DNA of 46,577 nucleotides from Gemmatimonadales bacterium. GTDB taxonomy: Bacteria > Gemmatimonadota > Gemmatimonadetes > Gemmatimonadales > GWC2-71-9. Position 1 is the first letter of the stretch. The number at the start of each line of letters is the position of its first letter. The translations under genes and the position numbers were made by a program. Positions 1-8,068 of the stretch are shown in pieces. Location: the NCBI GenBank assembly GCA_020633775.1, contig JACKDA010000011.1, positions 1 through 46,577 on the forward strand, read 5' to 3'. The notes under the pieces are model-generated. The model was not told the DNA's origin. It saw only the letters and a list, made by a program, of their open reading frames with translations, and searched no databases.

Positions 1-1142
1 TCCTGCTGCGGGAGAACGCCAACGATCCGCTCGCCGCGCATGTCGGCGGCGAGAACGCCGGGGCGCCGAGCGGCGTGATCTTCCTCCGCGAGGGCGACAC
101 GGTCCGCTCGGTGATGCTCGCCGGGTTCGGCGAGGCGATCGCGCTGCGCGAGCTCGGGGTGCACGACTCGGTGGTCGTGTACGACGCCGAGTCGGGGGGG
201 CTCCTCGGCGGCATCGCCAGTCGCCTCGCCGCCGCCGATCCCGCGGCCATCGCGATCAACAGCGGCAACCTCGCCGCCGCCGATGGCCTGTCGTGGACCC
301 AGCGCAGCGCGCTCGAGCGCGCCCTCGGCCCGACACTCTCCGCCCGCCTCGTCTCCTCGGCGGGGCTCGTGAGCGCCTGGCTCGCGGTCAAGCTGCCGGC
401 CGAAGTGGAGATCATGCGTCGCGCCGCGGAGCTGACCGTGCAGCTGGAGGAGGAGGCGTACGCGACCGTCGTGCCCGGCACGACGCGCGACAGTGACCTG
501 GCCCGCTTCCTGAAGCGGCGCATGCAGGAGCTGGGCGTCACCGACGGCTGGTCACCGGCCCAGAATCCGAGCGTCAACTCGGGACCGGACCGGGGGCACT
601 CGCACGCCTCCGAGCGGGTCATCGAACCGGGCGACGTCATCCAGATCGACTTCGGCATCCGGGTGCACGGCATCTGGGTCACCGACATCCAGCGCTTCGC
701 CTACGTGCTGCGCCCCGGTGAGGACGCGCCGCCGCCGACGGTGCAGCGTCGCTGGGAGGCGGCGCGCGACGGGGGCCGCGCCGCCTTCGACCAGCTCCGC
801 CCGGGGGGCACGGGCGGTGAGGCCGATTCGGCCCAGCGGGTCCGGATGCAGGCCGACGGCTCCGCGAGCGTGCCGTGGAGCACCGGACACCCGGTGGGGT
901 ACTGGGCGCACGATGTGGGGCCGGCCCTCTCGCGGCGCAGTCGTCGCCCGCTGGAGGTGGGCAACGTCTTCGCGTTCGACGGCTTCCACTCCTGGACGCT
1001 GCCGGGCGGTACCGGCCGCTGGGGCGAGGGGAGCAAGACGATCTCGGTCGAGGAGATGGCGGTCATCACCCCTTCGGGCGCGGACTATCTCGTGCCGCCC
1101 CAGCGGGAGCTCATCCTGATCGGCGCTGCGCCGCGGCCCTAG
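1..1142 (+). CDS. M24 family metallopeptidase (Xaa-Pro aminopeptidase-like), 5'-partial
   Basis: The reading frame is open from base 3 with no start, so the gene begins upstream of the window; the GTG at 75 is internal. About 380 codons are visible and end in TAG at 1140-1142. The C-terminal half is a pita-bread M24 domain: the HSHASERVIEPGDVIQIDFG stretch (about 597-656) carries the first metal-ligand Asp, TDIQRF the second, TGHPVGYWAHDVGPAL the His region, and SVEEMAVI near the end the last Glu. M24 enzymes are di-metal hydrolases that cleave N-terminal residues, often before proline. One usual Glu ligand appears replaced in the DGFHSW region, so the exact substrate, and even peptidase activity, is not certain. 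It converges on the exporter operon, whose last gene ends 4 bp inside it. Confidence 0.85.
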   Translation, partial: LLRENANDPLAAHVGGENAGAPSGVIFLREGDTVRSVMLAGFGEAIALRELGVHDSVVVYDAESGGLLGGIASRLAAADPAAIAINSGNLAAADGLSWTQRSALERALGPTLSARLVSSAGLVSAWLAVKLPAEVEIMRRAAELTVQLEEEAYATVVPGTTRDSDLARFLKRRMQELGVTDGWSPAQNPSVNSGPDRGHSHASERVIEPGDVIQIDFGIRVHGIWVTDIQRFAYVLRPGEDAPPPTVQRRWEAARDGGRAAFDQLRPGGTGGEADSAQRVRMQADGSASVPWSTGHPVGYWAHDVGPALSRRSRRPLEVGNVFAFDGFHSWTLPGGTGRWGEGSKTISVEEMAVITPSGADYLVPPQRELILIGAAPRP

Positions 1143-2404
1143 CCGTTGATCGCCTCGACCGGGTCGAGGCCGGCCGCCCGGCGCGCGGGGTACCAGCCGA
1201 AGAGCACCCCGACGGCGATGGCGAAGCCGATCGCGAACACCGCCCCGGGCCAGTGCAGCGGGATCTCGAACTGCCGACCGAACTGGGTCCCGATCCACTT
1301 CGTCAGCACGATCAGCCCGGCGCCCGCGGCGACCCCGACCACGGCCCCGACGACGGCGAGCGTCAGCGATTCCGTCATGAACAGGCGGCGGATGTCCCCC
1401 TCGTCGGCCCCGAGGGCCTTCATGATGCCGATCTCGCGCACCCGCTCGCGCACCGAGATCAGCAGCACCGAGAAGAGCCCGATGCCCCCGACGAGGATCG
1501 TGATGATCGAGATCGCGTACATGACGGCGTTCCAGCCCCCGAGGACCTGGTCGGCCATCGCGAGGTTGGCGCGCACCTCCGCGGCCTCGTTGATGAGCCG
1601 GTAGTCCTCCGCCCCGCCGTGCCGCTGGCGCACCAGCAGCTCGGCGCGCCTGATCACGTCGCCGAGGTCGGCCTCGGGCCGCGCGGTGACGAGCACCTGG
1701 TCGATACGGCCCGGCTCGCGGAAGTAGCGCTGGGCCCAGGTCCACGGCACGTACATCCGCCGCGTGATCCACGAGTTGTCGATCGGCGCCATCTCGTACA
1801 CCTGCTCGGCCACCACCCCGATCACGGTGAAACGGGTCCCGCCGATGGTCAGCGTCCGCCCGACCGGCGGCGCGGTCCCGAAGAGGTCGGCGACCACCGC
1901 CTCGCCGAGCACGACGACGCGCGAGACGTTGCTGATGTCCAGCGGCCCGAGATCGCGACCGGCGATGACGCGGTTGTTGCGCACGGTGAGGTAGCCCGCC
2001 GCGACCCCCTCCACCGGCGCGATGCGACGACCAGCCGGCCCGACGATCACCTGGTCGGTGCCCCAGATGTTCGGCATCGCCGAGGCGACCCCCGGCATCG
2101 CGCCGAGCGCCTCGGCATCGGCGATCCGGAGCCCGGGGTGGCGCAGGTCGGCGGCACGGGTGGCATCACCGCGAGGCCCCTGGTCGCGCACCCGCAGCGA
2201 GCGGGGAAACCCGATCGACTCGAGGTCCCGGTAGGCCATCGCCTGCATCCCGACCGCGATCGAGGTCATCGACACGAGCGACGCCGCGCCGAAGACGATC
2301 CCCGACAGCGTGAGCAGGGAACGCAGCGGGTGCGCGAGGATTTCCCGCACGGCATCGCCGACGAGCTCGAGCAGGATGGCGATCCGCCCCGGGGCCTCAG
2401 CCAT
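1139..2404 (-). CDS. ABC transporter permease, MacB/FtsX type (second permease)
   Basis: A 421-residue MacB-like permease. One membrane segment lies near residues 30-52 (LLTLSGIVFGAASLVSMTSI), then a large extracytoplasmic MacB_PCD-type domain, then three C-terminal membrane segments (AVMYAISIITILVGGIGLF, LAVVGAVVGVAAGAGLIVL and GAVFAIGFAIAVGVLFGWYP). It ends in the family's typical YPARRAAGLDPVEAING tail. The ATG at 2404 overlaps the end of the upstream permease by 8 bp, so the two are probably translationally coupled. With the adaptor and ATPase upstream it should form a tripartite exporter of the MacAB type, moving substrate from the periplasm outward. The substrate cannot be read from sequence. 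Confidence 0.9.
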   Translation of the reverse strand: MAEAPGRIAILLELVGDAVREILAHPLRSLLTLSGIVFGAASLVSMTSIAVGMQAMAYRDLESIGFPRSLRVRDQGPRGDATRAADLRHPGLRIADAEALGAMPGVASAMPNIWGTDQVIVGPAGRRIAPVEGVAAGYLTVRNNRVIAGRDLGPLDISNVSRVVVLGEAVVADLFGTAPPVGRTLTIGGTRFTVIGVVAEQVYEMAPIDNSWITRRMYVPWTWAQRYFREPGRIDQVLVTARPEADLGDVIRRAELLVRQRHGGAEDYRLINEAAEVRANLAMADQVLGGWNAVMYAISIITILVGGIGLFSVLLISVRERVREIGIMKALGADEGDIRRLFMTESLTLAVVGAVVGVAAGAGLIVLTKWIGTQFGRQFEIPLHWPGAVFAIGFAIAVGVLFGWYPARRAAGLDPVEAING

Positions 2405-3623
2405 AGCGAAGCGCCTCGACCGGCGAGAGGCGCCCGGCGCGCACCGCGGGGTAGAGCCCGGCGGCGAGGCCGACCACGACCGAGGTGCCCAGCGCGAGGG
2501 TGGCGATGCCGGGGGTCACCGCCGCGGGCAGCTGCATTACCCGCGCGACGGTGCCGGTCAGCCCCGCCCCGATCGCGAGGCCGACGATCCCGCCGAGGAC
2601 GGTGACCACCAGCGCCTCCGCGAGCACGTGCGTGAACACCCCGCCGGGCGTAGCGCCCAGTGCCATCCGCGTCCCGAAGTCGCGGACGCGCTCGACGACC
2701 GAGGCGAGCAGGATGTTCGCGATCACGATCCCCCCCGTGAACAGCGAGATCGCCCCGACCACGAGGAAGATGTAGTTGAACAGCAGCAGGAACTGCCCGG
2801 ATTCCCCGCCACCCCCGAAGCTGCCCGAGGGACGCAGCTCGAAGTCCTCCACGCCGTGGCGCGCGTACAGCAGGGCGCGCACCTCGTCCTCGGCCTGCTC
2901 CACCATCCCCGGCTTCGCCTTCAGCGTCATGAAGGAGAGGTTGTCGGTCTGGGCGAACTGGCTGAACGCCGTCGAGAGGGGGATGTAGGCCCGTTCGTTC
3001 CGGTACTCCAGGGCGTTGTCCTCCCACGAGGCGAAGCGGAACACCTCGCGCTCCATCACCCCGACGACGGTGAACTGCTTGCCGCCGATGTTGACCAGTC
3101 GGCCCACGGCGCTCGCCGCGTCGTCGAAGAGCGAGTCGGCGTACTTCCAGCCCATCACCATCACCCGGGACCGGGTCTCGAGGTCGAGATCGGAGAGCCA
3201 GCGACCGGCCATCGGACGGATCGCGTTGATGCGGGCGTAGTCCGGCACCGCACCCGCCACCTGCCCGGAGAAGTCGCGCCCGTTGGCGCGGTAGGGAAGG
3301 TTCAGCTCCCAGCCCGGCGCAAGCGCCTCGAGGGTCGTGCTCCGTGCACGGAGGTAGCGGGCGTCGCGATAGGTGAGGCGCTCCGACGCCAGCTCCCGCG
3401 CCGTGGGGGCGAGCGAGCGCGGGGCGTCGCCCGCGATCAATGTCCCCGCTCCGCCGACCTCGTCGAGGTACTGCTGCGTCAGCTGGGCCTGCCCGCCGAA
3501 GAGCGCCAGCACCGTGACGATCGAGGCGGTGCCCAGCACGACCCCGGCAAGCGCGAGCAGCGTCTGCCCGAGGTGGCGTCGCGCCTCGTCGAGGCCGGTG
3601 AGGATCGACTCGAGCAGGGTCAC
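2397..3623 (-). CDS. ABC transporter permease, MacB/FtsX type (first permease)
   Basis: A 408-residue permease with the same plan as its neighbour: N-terminal membrane segment (residues about 20-45), a periplasmic core of about 230 residues and three C-terminal helices (IFLVVGAISLFTGGIVIANI and two more), ending in LYPAVRAGRLSPVEALRYG. The GTG start at 3623 overlaps the TGA of the ATPase gene (GTGA, bases 3620-3623 on the minus strand). The two permeases are clearly diverged, which suggests a heterodimeric membrane unit served by one ATPase. Expression probably depends on the whole operon being transcribed from upstream of 5406. Confidence 0.9.
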   Translation of the reverse strand: MTLLESILTGLDEARRHLGQTLLALAGVVLGTASIVTVLALFGGQAQLTQQYLDEVGGAGTLIAGDAPRSLAPTARELASERLTYRDARYLRARSTTLEALAPGWELNLPYRANGRDFSGQVAGAVPDYARINAIRPMAGRWLSDLDLETRSRVMVMGWKYADSLFDDAASAVGRLVNIGGKQFTVVGVMEREVFRFASWEDNALEYRNERAYIPLSTAFSQFAQTDNLSFMTLKAKPGMVEQAEDEVRALLYARHGVEDFELRPSGSFGGGGESGQFLLLFNYIFLVVGAISLFTGGIVIANILLASVVERVRDFGTRMALGATPGGVFTHVLAEALVVTVLGGIVGLAIGAGLTGTVARVMQLPAAVTPGIATLALGTSVVVGLAAGLYPAVRAGRLSPVEALRYG

Positions 3624-4294
3624 GCGACGATCCGGCCGTCGGCCATCTCGATGGTCCGCTCTGCCCGCGCCGCCACGTTCGGGTCGTGCGTGACGAGGAT
3701 CACCGTGTTCCCCGCGGCGTGCAACGCCTCGAAGGTCCGCATCACCTCGGCGCCGGCCTTGGAATCGAGGTTGCCGGTGGGCTCGTCGGCCATCAGGATC
3801 GCCGGGCCACCGACCAGGGCCCGGGCGATGGCGACCCGCTGGCGCTCGCCTCCCGAGAGTTCCTCCGGCCGATGGCCGATCCGATGGCCGAGGCCGAGTG
3901 CCTCGAGTCCCGCCACCGCGCGGGCCCGGCGCTCCCGCCGCGCGATCCCGCCGCGGTACTTGAGTGGCAGGGCGACGTTCTCCTCGATCGAGAGGCGGGG
4001 CATCAGGTTGAAGGTTTGGAACACGAAGCCGACCTTCCGGTTCCGCACCGCGGCGAGGCGCTTGCCGTGCAGGCCGCCGACTTCCTCGCCATCGAGCACG
4101 TACCGACCGGCGGTCGGCGTGTCGAGGCAGCCGAGGAGGTGCATCAACGTGCTCTTCCCCGATCCCGACGGGCCGATGATCGCGACGAACTCGCCCCGCG
4201 CGACATCGACATCGGCGCCACGCAACGCCTGCACGTCGACCTGTCCCAGGCGGTAGGTCTTCGTGAGGCCGCGGGCCTCGATCAGCGCCGCCAT
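3620..4294 (-). CDS. ABC transporter ATP-binding protein, MacB/LolD type
   Basis: A 224-residue nucleotide-binding subunit. Walker A is GPSGSGKST (residues 41-49), the ABC signature is ELSGGERQRVAIARALV, Walker B is AILMADEPTGNLDS, and the H-loop is in VTHDPN. The length and the EPTGNLD motif are typical of the LolD/MacB/FtsE branch that powers type VII ABC mechanotransmission permeases. Its ATG overlaps the adaptor stop codon as TGATG (4292-4296), and its own stop overlaps the next start. It should energise the two permeases downstream. Confidence 0.95.
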   Translation of the reverse strand: MAALIEARGLTKTYRLGQVDVQALRGADVDVARGEFVAIIGPSGSGKSTLMHLLGCLDTPTAGRYVLDGEEVGGLHGKRLAAVRNRKVGFVFQTFNLMPRLSIEENVALPLKYRGGIARRERRARAVAGLEALGLGHRIGHRPEELSGGERQRVAIARALVGGPAILMADEPTGNLDSKAGAEVMRTFEALHAAGNTVILVTHDPNVAARAERTIEMADGRIVA

Positions 4295-5406
4295 CAGCGG
4301 CTCACGCGGGCCGCCCGCTCCGCCGCGGCGACCGGATCCTCCAGCGCCACCGTGTCGCCGACCTCGACCCCACCCAGCACCTCGACCCAGGTGAGGTCGC
4401 CGAGCCCGAGCTCGACGGGAATCCGCTCCGGCGTGCCCGCGCGCAGCACGTGGACGACGGGCTGGCCCTCGGAGAGGAAGACCGATTCCACCGGGATCCG
4501 GACCACGCCGGTGCGCGCCGGTCCGGCGATCCGCACGTTCGCCGTCATCCCGGGACGCAGCACGCCGAAGTCGCCGCGCACCGCCACCTCGACGTCGAAC
4601 ACCCGGACCCGGTCCTGCTGCCGCGCGGCCGGCGGCACCAGGCGGACCACACCCCGCACCGTGTCGCCGGGGAAGGCGTCGAGGGTGAGCGACACCGAAT
4701 CGCCTTCGGCGACCTTGCCGATGTCGACCTCGTTCACCGCCGCCTTCACCCGCAGCGCCGACAGGTCGGCGATCGTGAACAGCTCGGTCCCGCCGCCGAA
4801 GGTGCTCGTGCCGCCGACGACCGTCTCGCCCTCCTCGACGCCACGCAGGATCACGACCCCGGAGGTCGGTGCGGTGATCACGGCGTACTGCGCCGAGTCG
4901 CCCGCCGTCACGCCACTGAGCTGCACCAGCCGCAGCTGTTCCTCCGCGACCTGCAGCGCGTTCTCGGCCTGCTGCCAGGAGGCCTGCTTCAGTTCGGCTT
5001 CCTCCCGGGTGATCCCTCCCGTGGGAACCAGGGCCGTGGCGCGCTCCGATTCGCTCCGGGCCCGATCCCGCGCGATCCGCGCCGCCGCGATGTCGGAGCG
5101 GAGGCGCGCCAGCGAATTCGCCTGCGCGATGTCCGGGATGATCCGCGCCAGCACCTGGCCCTCGCGCACCCGCGCTCCCTCGCGAACCAGCAGCCGCGAG
5201 ACGACGCCGGAGATCGGCGACTTCACCACGATCTGGCGCTCGGGTTCGACGAGCCCCGTCTCCTCGACGAACACCTCGACGTCGCCTCGCTCCACCGCGG
5301 CGACACGATAGGGGCGCTCGTCGCCGGCGGCCGCCGCGTCGGAACCGCAGCCGATCGCCGGCACCGCCATCGCCAGGACCAGGAGGAGGGAGTCGGAAGC
5401 CTGCAT
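4294..5406 (-). CDS. Periplasmic adaptor (HlyD/MacA-like membrane fusion protein)
   Basis: A 370-residue efflux adaptor and first gene of the operon. A signal peptide with a possible lipobox ends at Cys20 (AVPAIGC; Ala at -3 is weak). After it come a barrel-sandwich half (SPISGVVSRLLVREGARV, about residues 64-81), a coiled-coil hairpin of about 90 residues rich in Ala, Arg and Glu, the second lipoyl half (TAPTSGVVILRGVEEGE) and beta-barrel and membrane-proximal domains. Adaptors of this class bridge MacB-type permeases to an outer-membrane channel; no TolC-like gene is present in the window. A GAGGA ribosome site lies about 8 bases before the ATG. The 106 bp upstream (5407-5512) probably hold the operon promoter. 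Confidence 0.9.
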   Translation of the reverse strand: MQASDSLLLVLAMAVPAIGCGSDAAAAGDERPYRVAAVERGDVEVFVEETGLVEPERQIVVKSPISGVVSRLLVREGARVREGQVLARIIPDIAQANSLARLRSDIAAARIARDRARSESERATALVPTGGITREEAELKQASWQQAENALQVAEEQLRLVQLSGVTAGDSAQYAVITAPTSGVVILRGVEEGETVVGGTSTFGGGTELFTIADLSALRVKAAVNEVDIGKVAEGDSVSLTLDAFPGDTVRGVVRLVPPAARQQDRVRVFDVEVAVRGDFGVLRPGMTANVRIAGPARTGVVRIPVESVFLSEGQPVVHVLRAGTPERIPVELGLGDLTWVEVLGGVEVGDTVALEDPVAAAERAARVSR

Positions 5407-5512
5407 GGGTGTGTCCTCGGTGAAGGGAGGGCCAACCCGGAGCGCTACGAGGCGGGGCGACTCGTGGTTTCAGCTTGGGACGTAGAACGCCGGCCTGATG
5501 GTGGGGCCCCGC

Positions 5513-6667
5513 TCACCCCGTCCGCGACAGCTCGGCCGGCCGCCGGCTCACGACGAGCAGGTCGCCCTCGGCGCGCTCGCGACGGAAGCCGAGGAGGTGC
5601 AGGATGTCGAGGGCGCGGAACCGTGCCGTCCGCCGATCGACCAGCAGCACGTCGTCGCGGGCGGGGTCTCGCCGGACTCCAGGCAGCAGCGGCACCAGCC
5701 GGGGGACACCGAGGCGGCGGAGGGCCCAGGCGAGCACGAGCCAGGCACGGGGGACAGGCCGCATGAGGAAGAAGCCGTCGGATCCCGTCGGCTGGTAGAG
5801 CGGCATGAGCAGGCGGCCCTGTTCCGGGGCGAGCACCGGGCCATCGCGGTCCACGCCGAGGGCCTGGTTCGCCGCGACCGTGCGGAAGGAGGCCCAACCG
5901 GGGTTCATCAGGAAGCGGTCGGCCGGAGAGATCGCGTGCCGATAGCGGACCTCGAAGACGCGCGGCACGCCCCGGCGGGCCGCGCGAAGGCGGGCGCGCG
6001 CCGCCTCGAGGGGCACGCGCCCCACATCGGCCTCGAGGACACCGGCCGCTTCCATCGCGAGCCAGATCGCTGCCTCGCAGTGATCGATGGATGCCGGATC
6101 CTCGTGGCGGCCACCTTCGCACCCGCTGGTGATCCAGCCATCGGCCTCGAGCACCGAGAGGAGGGTGCCGTCGAGCTGTTCCTCGAGGCCGAGGATGACG
6201 GGGACCTCGAGGGTGCGCGCGAGGCGACGGTTCGGGAGCGAATCGGCGAGCACGGCGAACGGCAGCGAGGCACCGGAGGTGGTGTGGAGGTCGAGCACGG
6301 TGCGGCGCGCGGTCCGCGGTTGGGCATCGAGGATCGCGAGCAGCTCGCGTGCCTCCTCCTCGTCGGCCGGCGCGGCAGCGAGCGAGCCGCCGCTCCGCAG
6401 CCGCGCGACCACTGCGGGTGTCCAGAGCCGGTTCAGGTCCGCGTCACGGTAGCGCACGCCTGCCGCGAGGGCAGCGCGGTTGCCGACGAGACACAGCAGG
6501 CGTCCGGACAGCGGGATCTCGTCCTGCGCCAACCGCGCCAGCACGCGCCGGGCGGCGTGATAGCCGGCCGGTTCGTTCCCGTGCACGCTCGCCAGCACCA
6601 CGAGCAGGGGCCCACTGGTCGGGCCCTGCTCGCCGAGGATGCGGGGGATCGGCTCGAGAACAGGCAT
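5513..6667 (-). CDS. Succinylglutamate desuccinylase/aspartoacylase family zinc hydrolase
   Basis: A 384-residue protein of the AstE/AspA family (M14-like zinc carboxypeptidase fold). The zinc ligands are visible as His29 and Glu32 in VHGNEPAG and His128 in DLHTTSG; RDADLNRLW (residues 74-82) is the conserved substrate-binding segment. Family members hydrolyse N-acyl amino acids such as N-succinylglutamate or N-acetylaspartate. It is somewhat longer than AstE, with an extra C-terminal region of about 100 residues (from about 280) that includes a FFLMRPVPRAWLVLAWALR stretch. No other arginine-succinyl pathway gene is nearby, so the substrate is open. The start is the ATG at 6667; the frame stays open far upstream but is antisense to other genes there. 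It is divergent from the acyltransferase. Confidence 0.85.
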   Translation of the reverse strand: MPVLEPIPRILGEQGPTSGPLLVVLASVHGNEPAGYHAARRVLARLAQDEIPLSGRLLCLVGNRAALAAGVRYRDADLNRLWTPAVVARLRSGGSLAAAPADEEEARELLAILDAQPRTARRTVLDLHTTSGASLPFAVLADSLPNRRLARTLEVPVILGLEEQLDGTLLSVLEADGWITSGCEGGRHEDPASIDHCEAAIWLAMEAAGVLEADVGRVPLEAARARLRAARRGVPRVFEVRYRHAISPADRFLMNPGWASFRTVAANQALGVDRDGPVLAPEQGRLLMPLYQPTGSDGFFLMRPVPRAWLVLAWALRRLGVPRLVPLLPGVRRDPARDDVLLVDRRTARFRALDILHLLGFRRERAEGDLLVVSRRPAELSRTG

Positions 6668-6787
6668 GCCGCGCGGAAGATAGACCGATCCCGACCGAGC
6701 CCGGGCCCGCGAACTCCCTGGGGTGCCGGCACACGGCCGTGTGCGTGGTGGCGGTTCACGGACCCACGCGGCAGATTCTCGGGACCG

Positions 6788-7426
6788 ATGCCGACGCCCG
6801 ATCATTCGACGCCGCCCCTCGACGGACCACCGCGTCGCGGCAGCCCCGCGAGCCGCGCCCGCGCCGGCCGCCTCCTGCGCTGGTTCGGCTGGTCGGTCAC
6901 GGGGGAGCAGCCGACGACGCCCCGGGCGGTGCTGATCCTGGCCCCGCACACCTCGAACTGGGACTTCCCGATCTGCATGCTCGCGATGCTCACCGTCGGC
7001 TGGCGCATCACCTGGATCGCGAAGCACACGCTCTTCGTCTGGCCGGCGAGCCCGATCCTCCGCTGGCTCGGTGGCGAGCCGGTCGACCGGCGGATCCACG
7101 CTGGCCGCGTGCAGCACGCGATCGAGCGCTTCGAGGCGAGTGAGTCCCTCTACCTCGGGATCGCCCCCGAGGGCACCCGCCGACGGGCCGAGCACTGGAA
7201 GACCGGCTTCTGGCGCATCGCCCATGGGGCGGGCGTTCCGATCATCCCCCTCGCACTCGACTGGTCCACGCGAGAGCTCCGCATCACGCCGGCGATGCAC
7301 ACCAGCGGCGACGTCGAGGCCGACCTTCGCGCCCTGCGCGCCCGCTTCCGCGCCGGCATGGCTCGGCACCCGACCCAATTCGCGGAGCGGCCGGAACCGG
7401 GGGGCACCGCGGCACGTCGGGAGTAG
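6788..7426 (+). CDS. 1-acylglycerol-phosphate acyltransferase-like (PlsC family)
   Basis: A 212-residue acyltransferase. The catalytic HX4D motif is HTSNWD (about residue 57), and the PEGTR motif (substrate phosphate binding) lies about 70 residues later in GIAPEGTRRR. The HTSNWDF variant and short length mark the small PlsC-like subgroup often annotated as lysophospholipid or glycerol acyltransferase. It should act at the cytoplasmic face of the inner membrane on an acyl-CoA or acyl-ACP donor. The ATG at 6788 starts the homologous part; the frame is open further upstream but overlaps the opposite gene. The 120 bp at 6668-6787 separate it from the divergent hydrolase and must hold both promoters. 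Confidence 0.85.
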   Translation: MPTPDHSTPPLDGPPRRGSPASRARAGRLLRWFGWSVTGEQPTTPRAVLILAPHTSNWDFPICMLAMLTVGWRITWIAKHTLFVWPASPILRWLGGEPVDRRIHAGRVQHAIERFEASESLYLGIAPEGTRRRAEHWKTGFWRIAHGAGVPIIPLALDWSTRELRITPAMHTSGDVEADLRALRARFRAGMARHPTQFAERPEPGGTAARRE

Positions 7427-7468
7427 ATTCCGGCGTCCGGCACGCAACCCCTCACCTGGGCGGGCACG

Positions 7469-8062
7469 ATGCTCGGTGTCTATCTGTTCTGCGCGGTGTT
7501 CGGCGTCGGCCTGCTGCTGTTCTCGGTGCTGGCGGGCGGCGATGCGGGCGACGGCGCGGACCTCGACCTCGATGGCGAGCTGGAGCTCGAGGTCGACGCG
7601 GAGGCGCCGGGGTTGGCGAGCGACCTGATCCTCGGCCTGTTCAAGCCGCGCAACCTCACCTTCCTGCTCGCCGCATTCGGTGCAACGGGGTCGCTGCTCA
7701 CCTGGGCCGGGAAGTCCCCCGCCCTGACCCTGGCCCTCGCGGTCGGCATGGGCGCGGCGGCGTGGTTCACCTCGCACGCGGTGTTCACCGCCCTGCATCG
7801 CACCGACAGCAGCGTCGACGCGCTCGACGACCACGACCTCGAGGGCGCCATCGGTCGCGTGACCCTGCCGATCACGCCCGAGGGGCGCGGCCAGGTGACC
7901 CTCGTCGCCGCCGGTCGCCAGACCTACCTGACCGCGCGCCTCGAGCCCGGCATCGAGCGCGCCCTCCCGGTCGGCACCGAGGTCCTGATCCGTCGCACCA
8001 CCGGCGGCGTCGCCGAGGTGTTGCCGACCGACACGCTCGAGCTTCCCCCCTCCACCTCCTGA
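7469..8062 (+). CDS. NfeD-like membrane protein (flotillin partner)
   Basis: A 197-residue membrane protein. Segments are predicted at residues 1-21 (LGVYLFCAVFGVGLLLFSVL), about 62-80 (FLLAAFGATGSLLTWAG) and 84-105 (ALTLALAVGMGAAAWFTSH), separated by a very acidic linker (DLDLDGELELEVDAEA). The C-terminal 75 residues (GAIGRVTLPITPEGRGQVTL onward) look like the OB-fold domain of NfeD proteins. The flotillin gene starts 6 bp after its stop, the classical NfeD-flotillin pairing, which supports the call more than sequence alone. A TAGATT hexamer at 7424-7429, overlapping the previous stop codon, could be its -10 element. Confidence 0.75.
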   Translation: MLGVYLFCAVFGVGLLLFSVLAGGDAGDGADLDLDGELELEVDAEAPGLASDLILGLFKPRNLTFLLAAFGATGSLLTWAGKSPALTLALAVGMGAAAWFTSHAVFTALHRTDSSVDALDDHDLEGAIGRVTLPITPEGRGQVTLVAAGRQTYLTARLEPGIERALPVGTEVLIRRTTGGVAEVLPTDTLELPPSTS

Positions 8063-8068
8063 GGCCCC

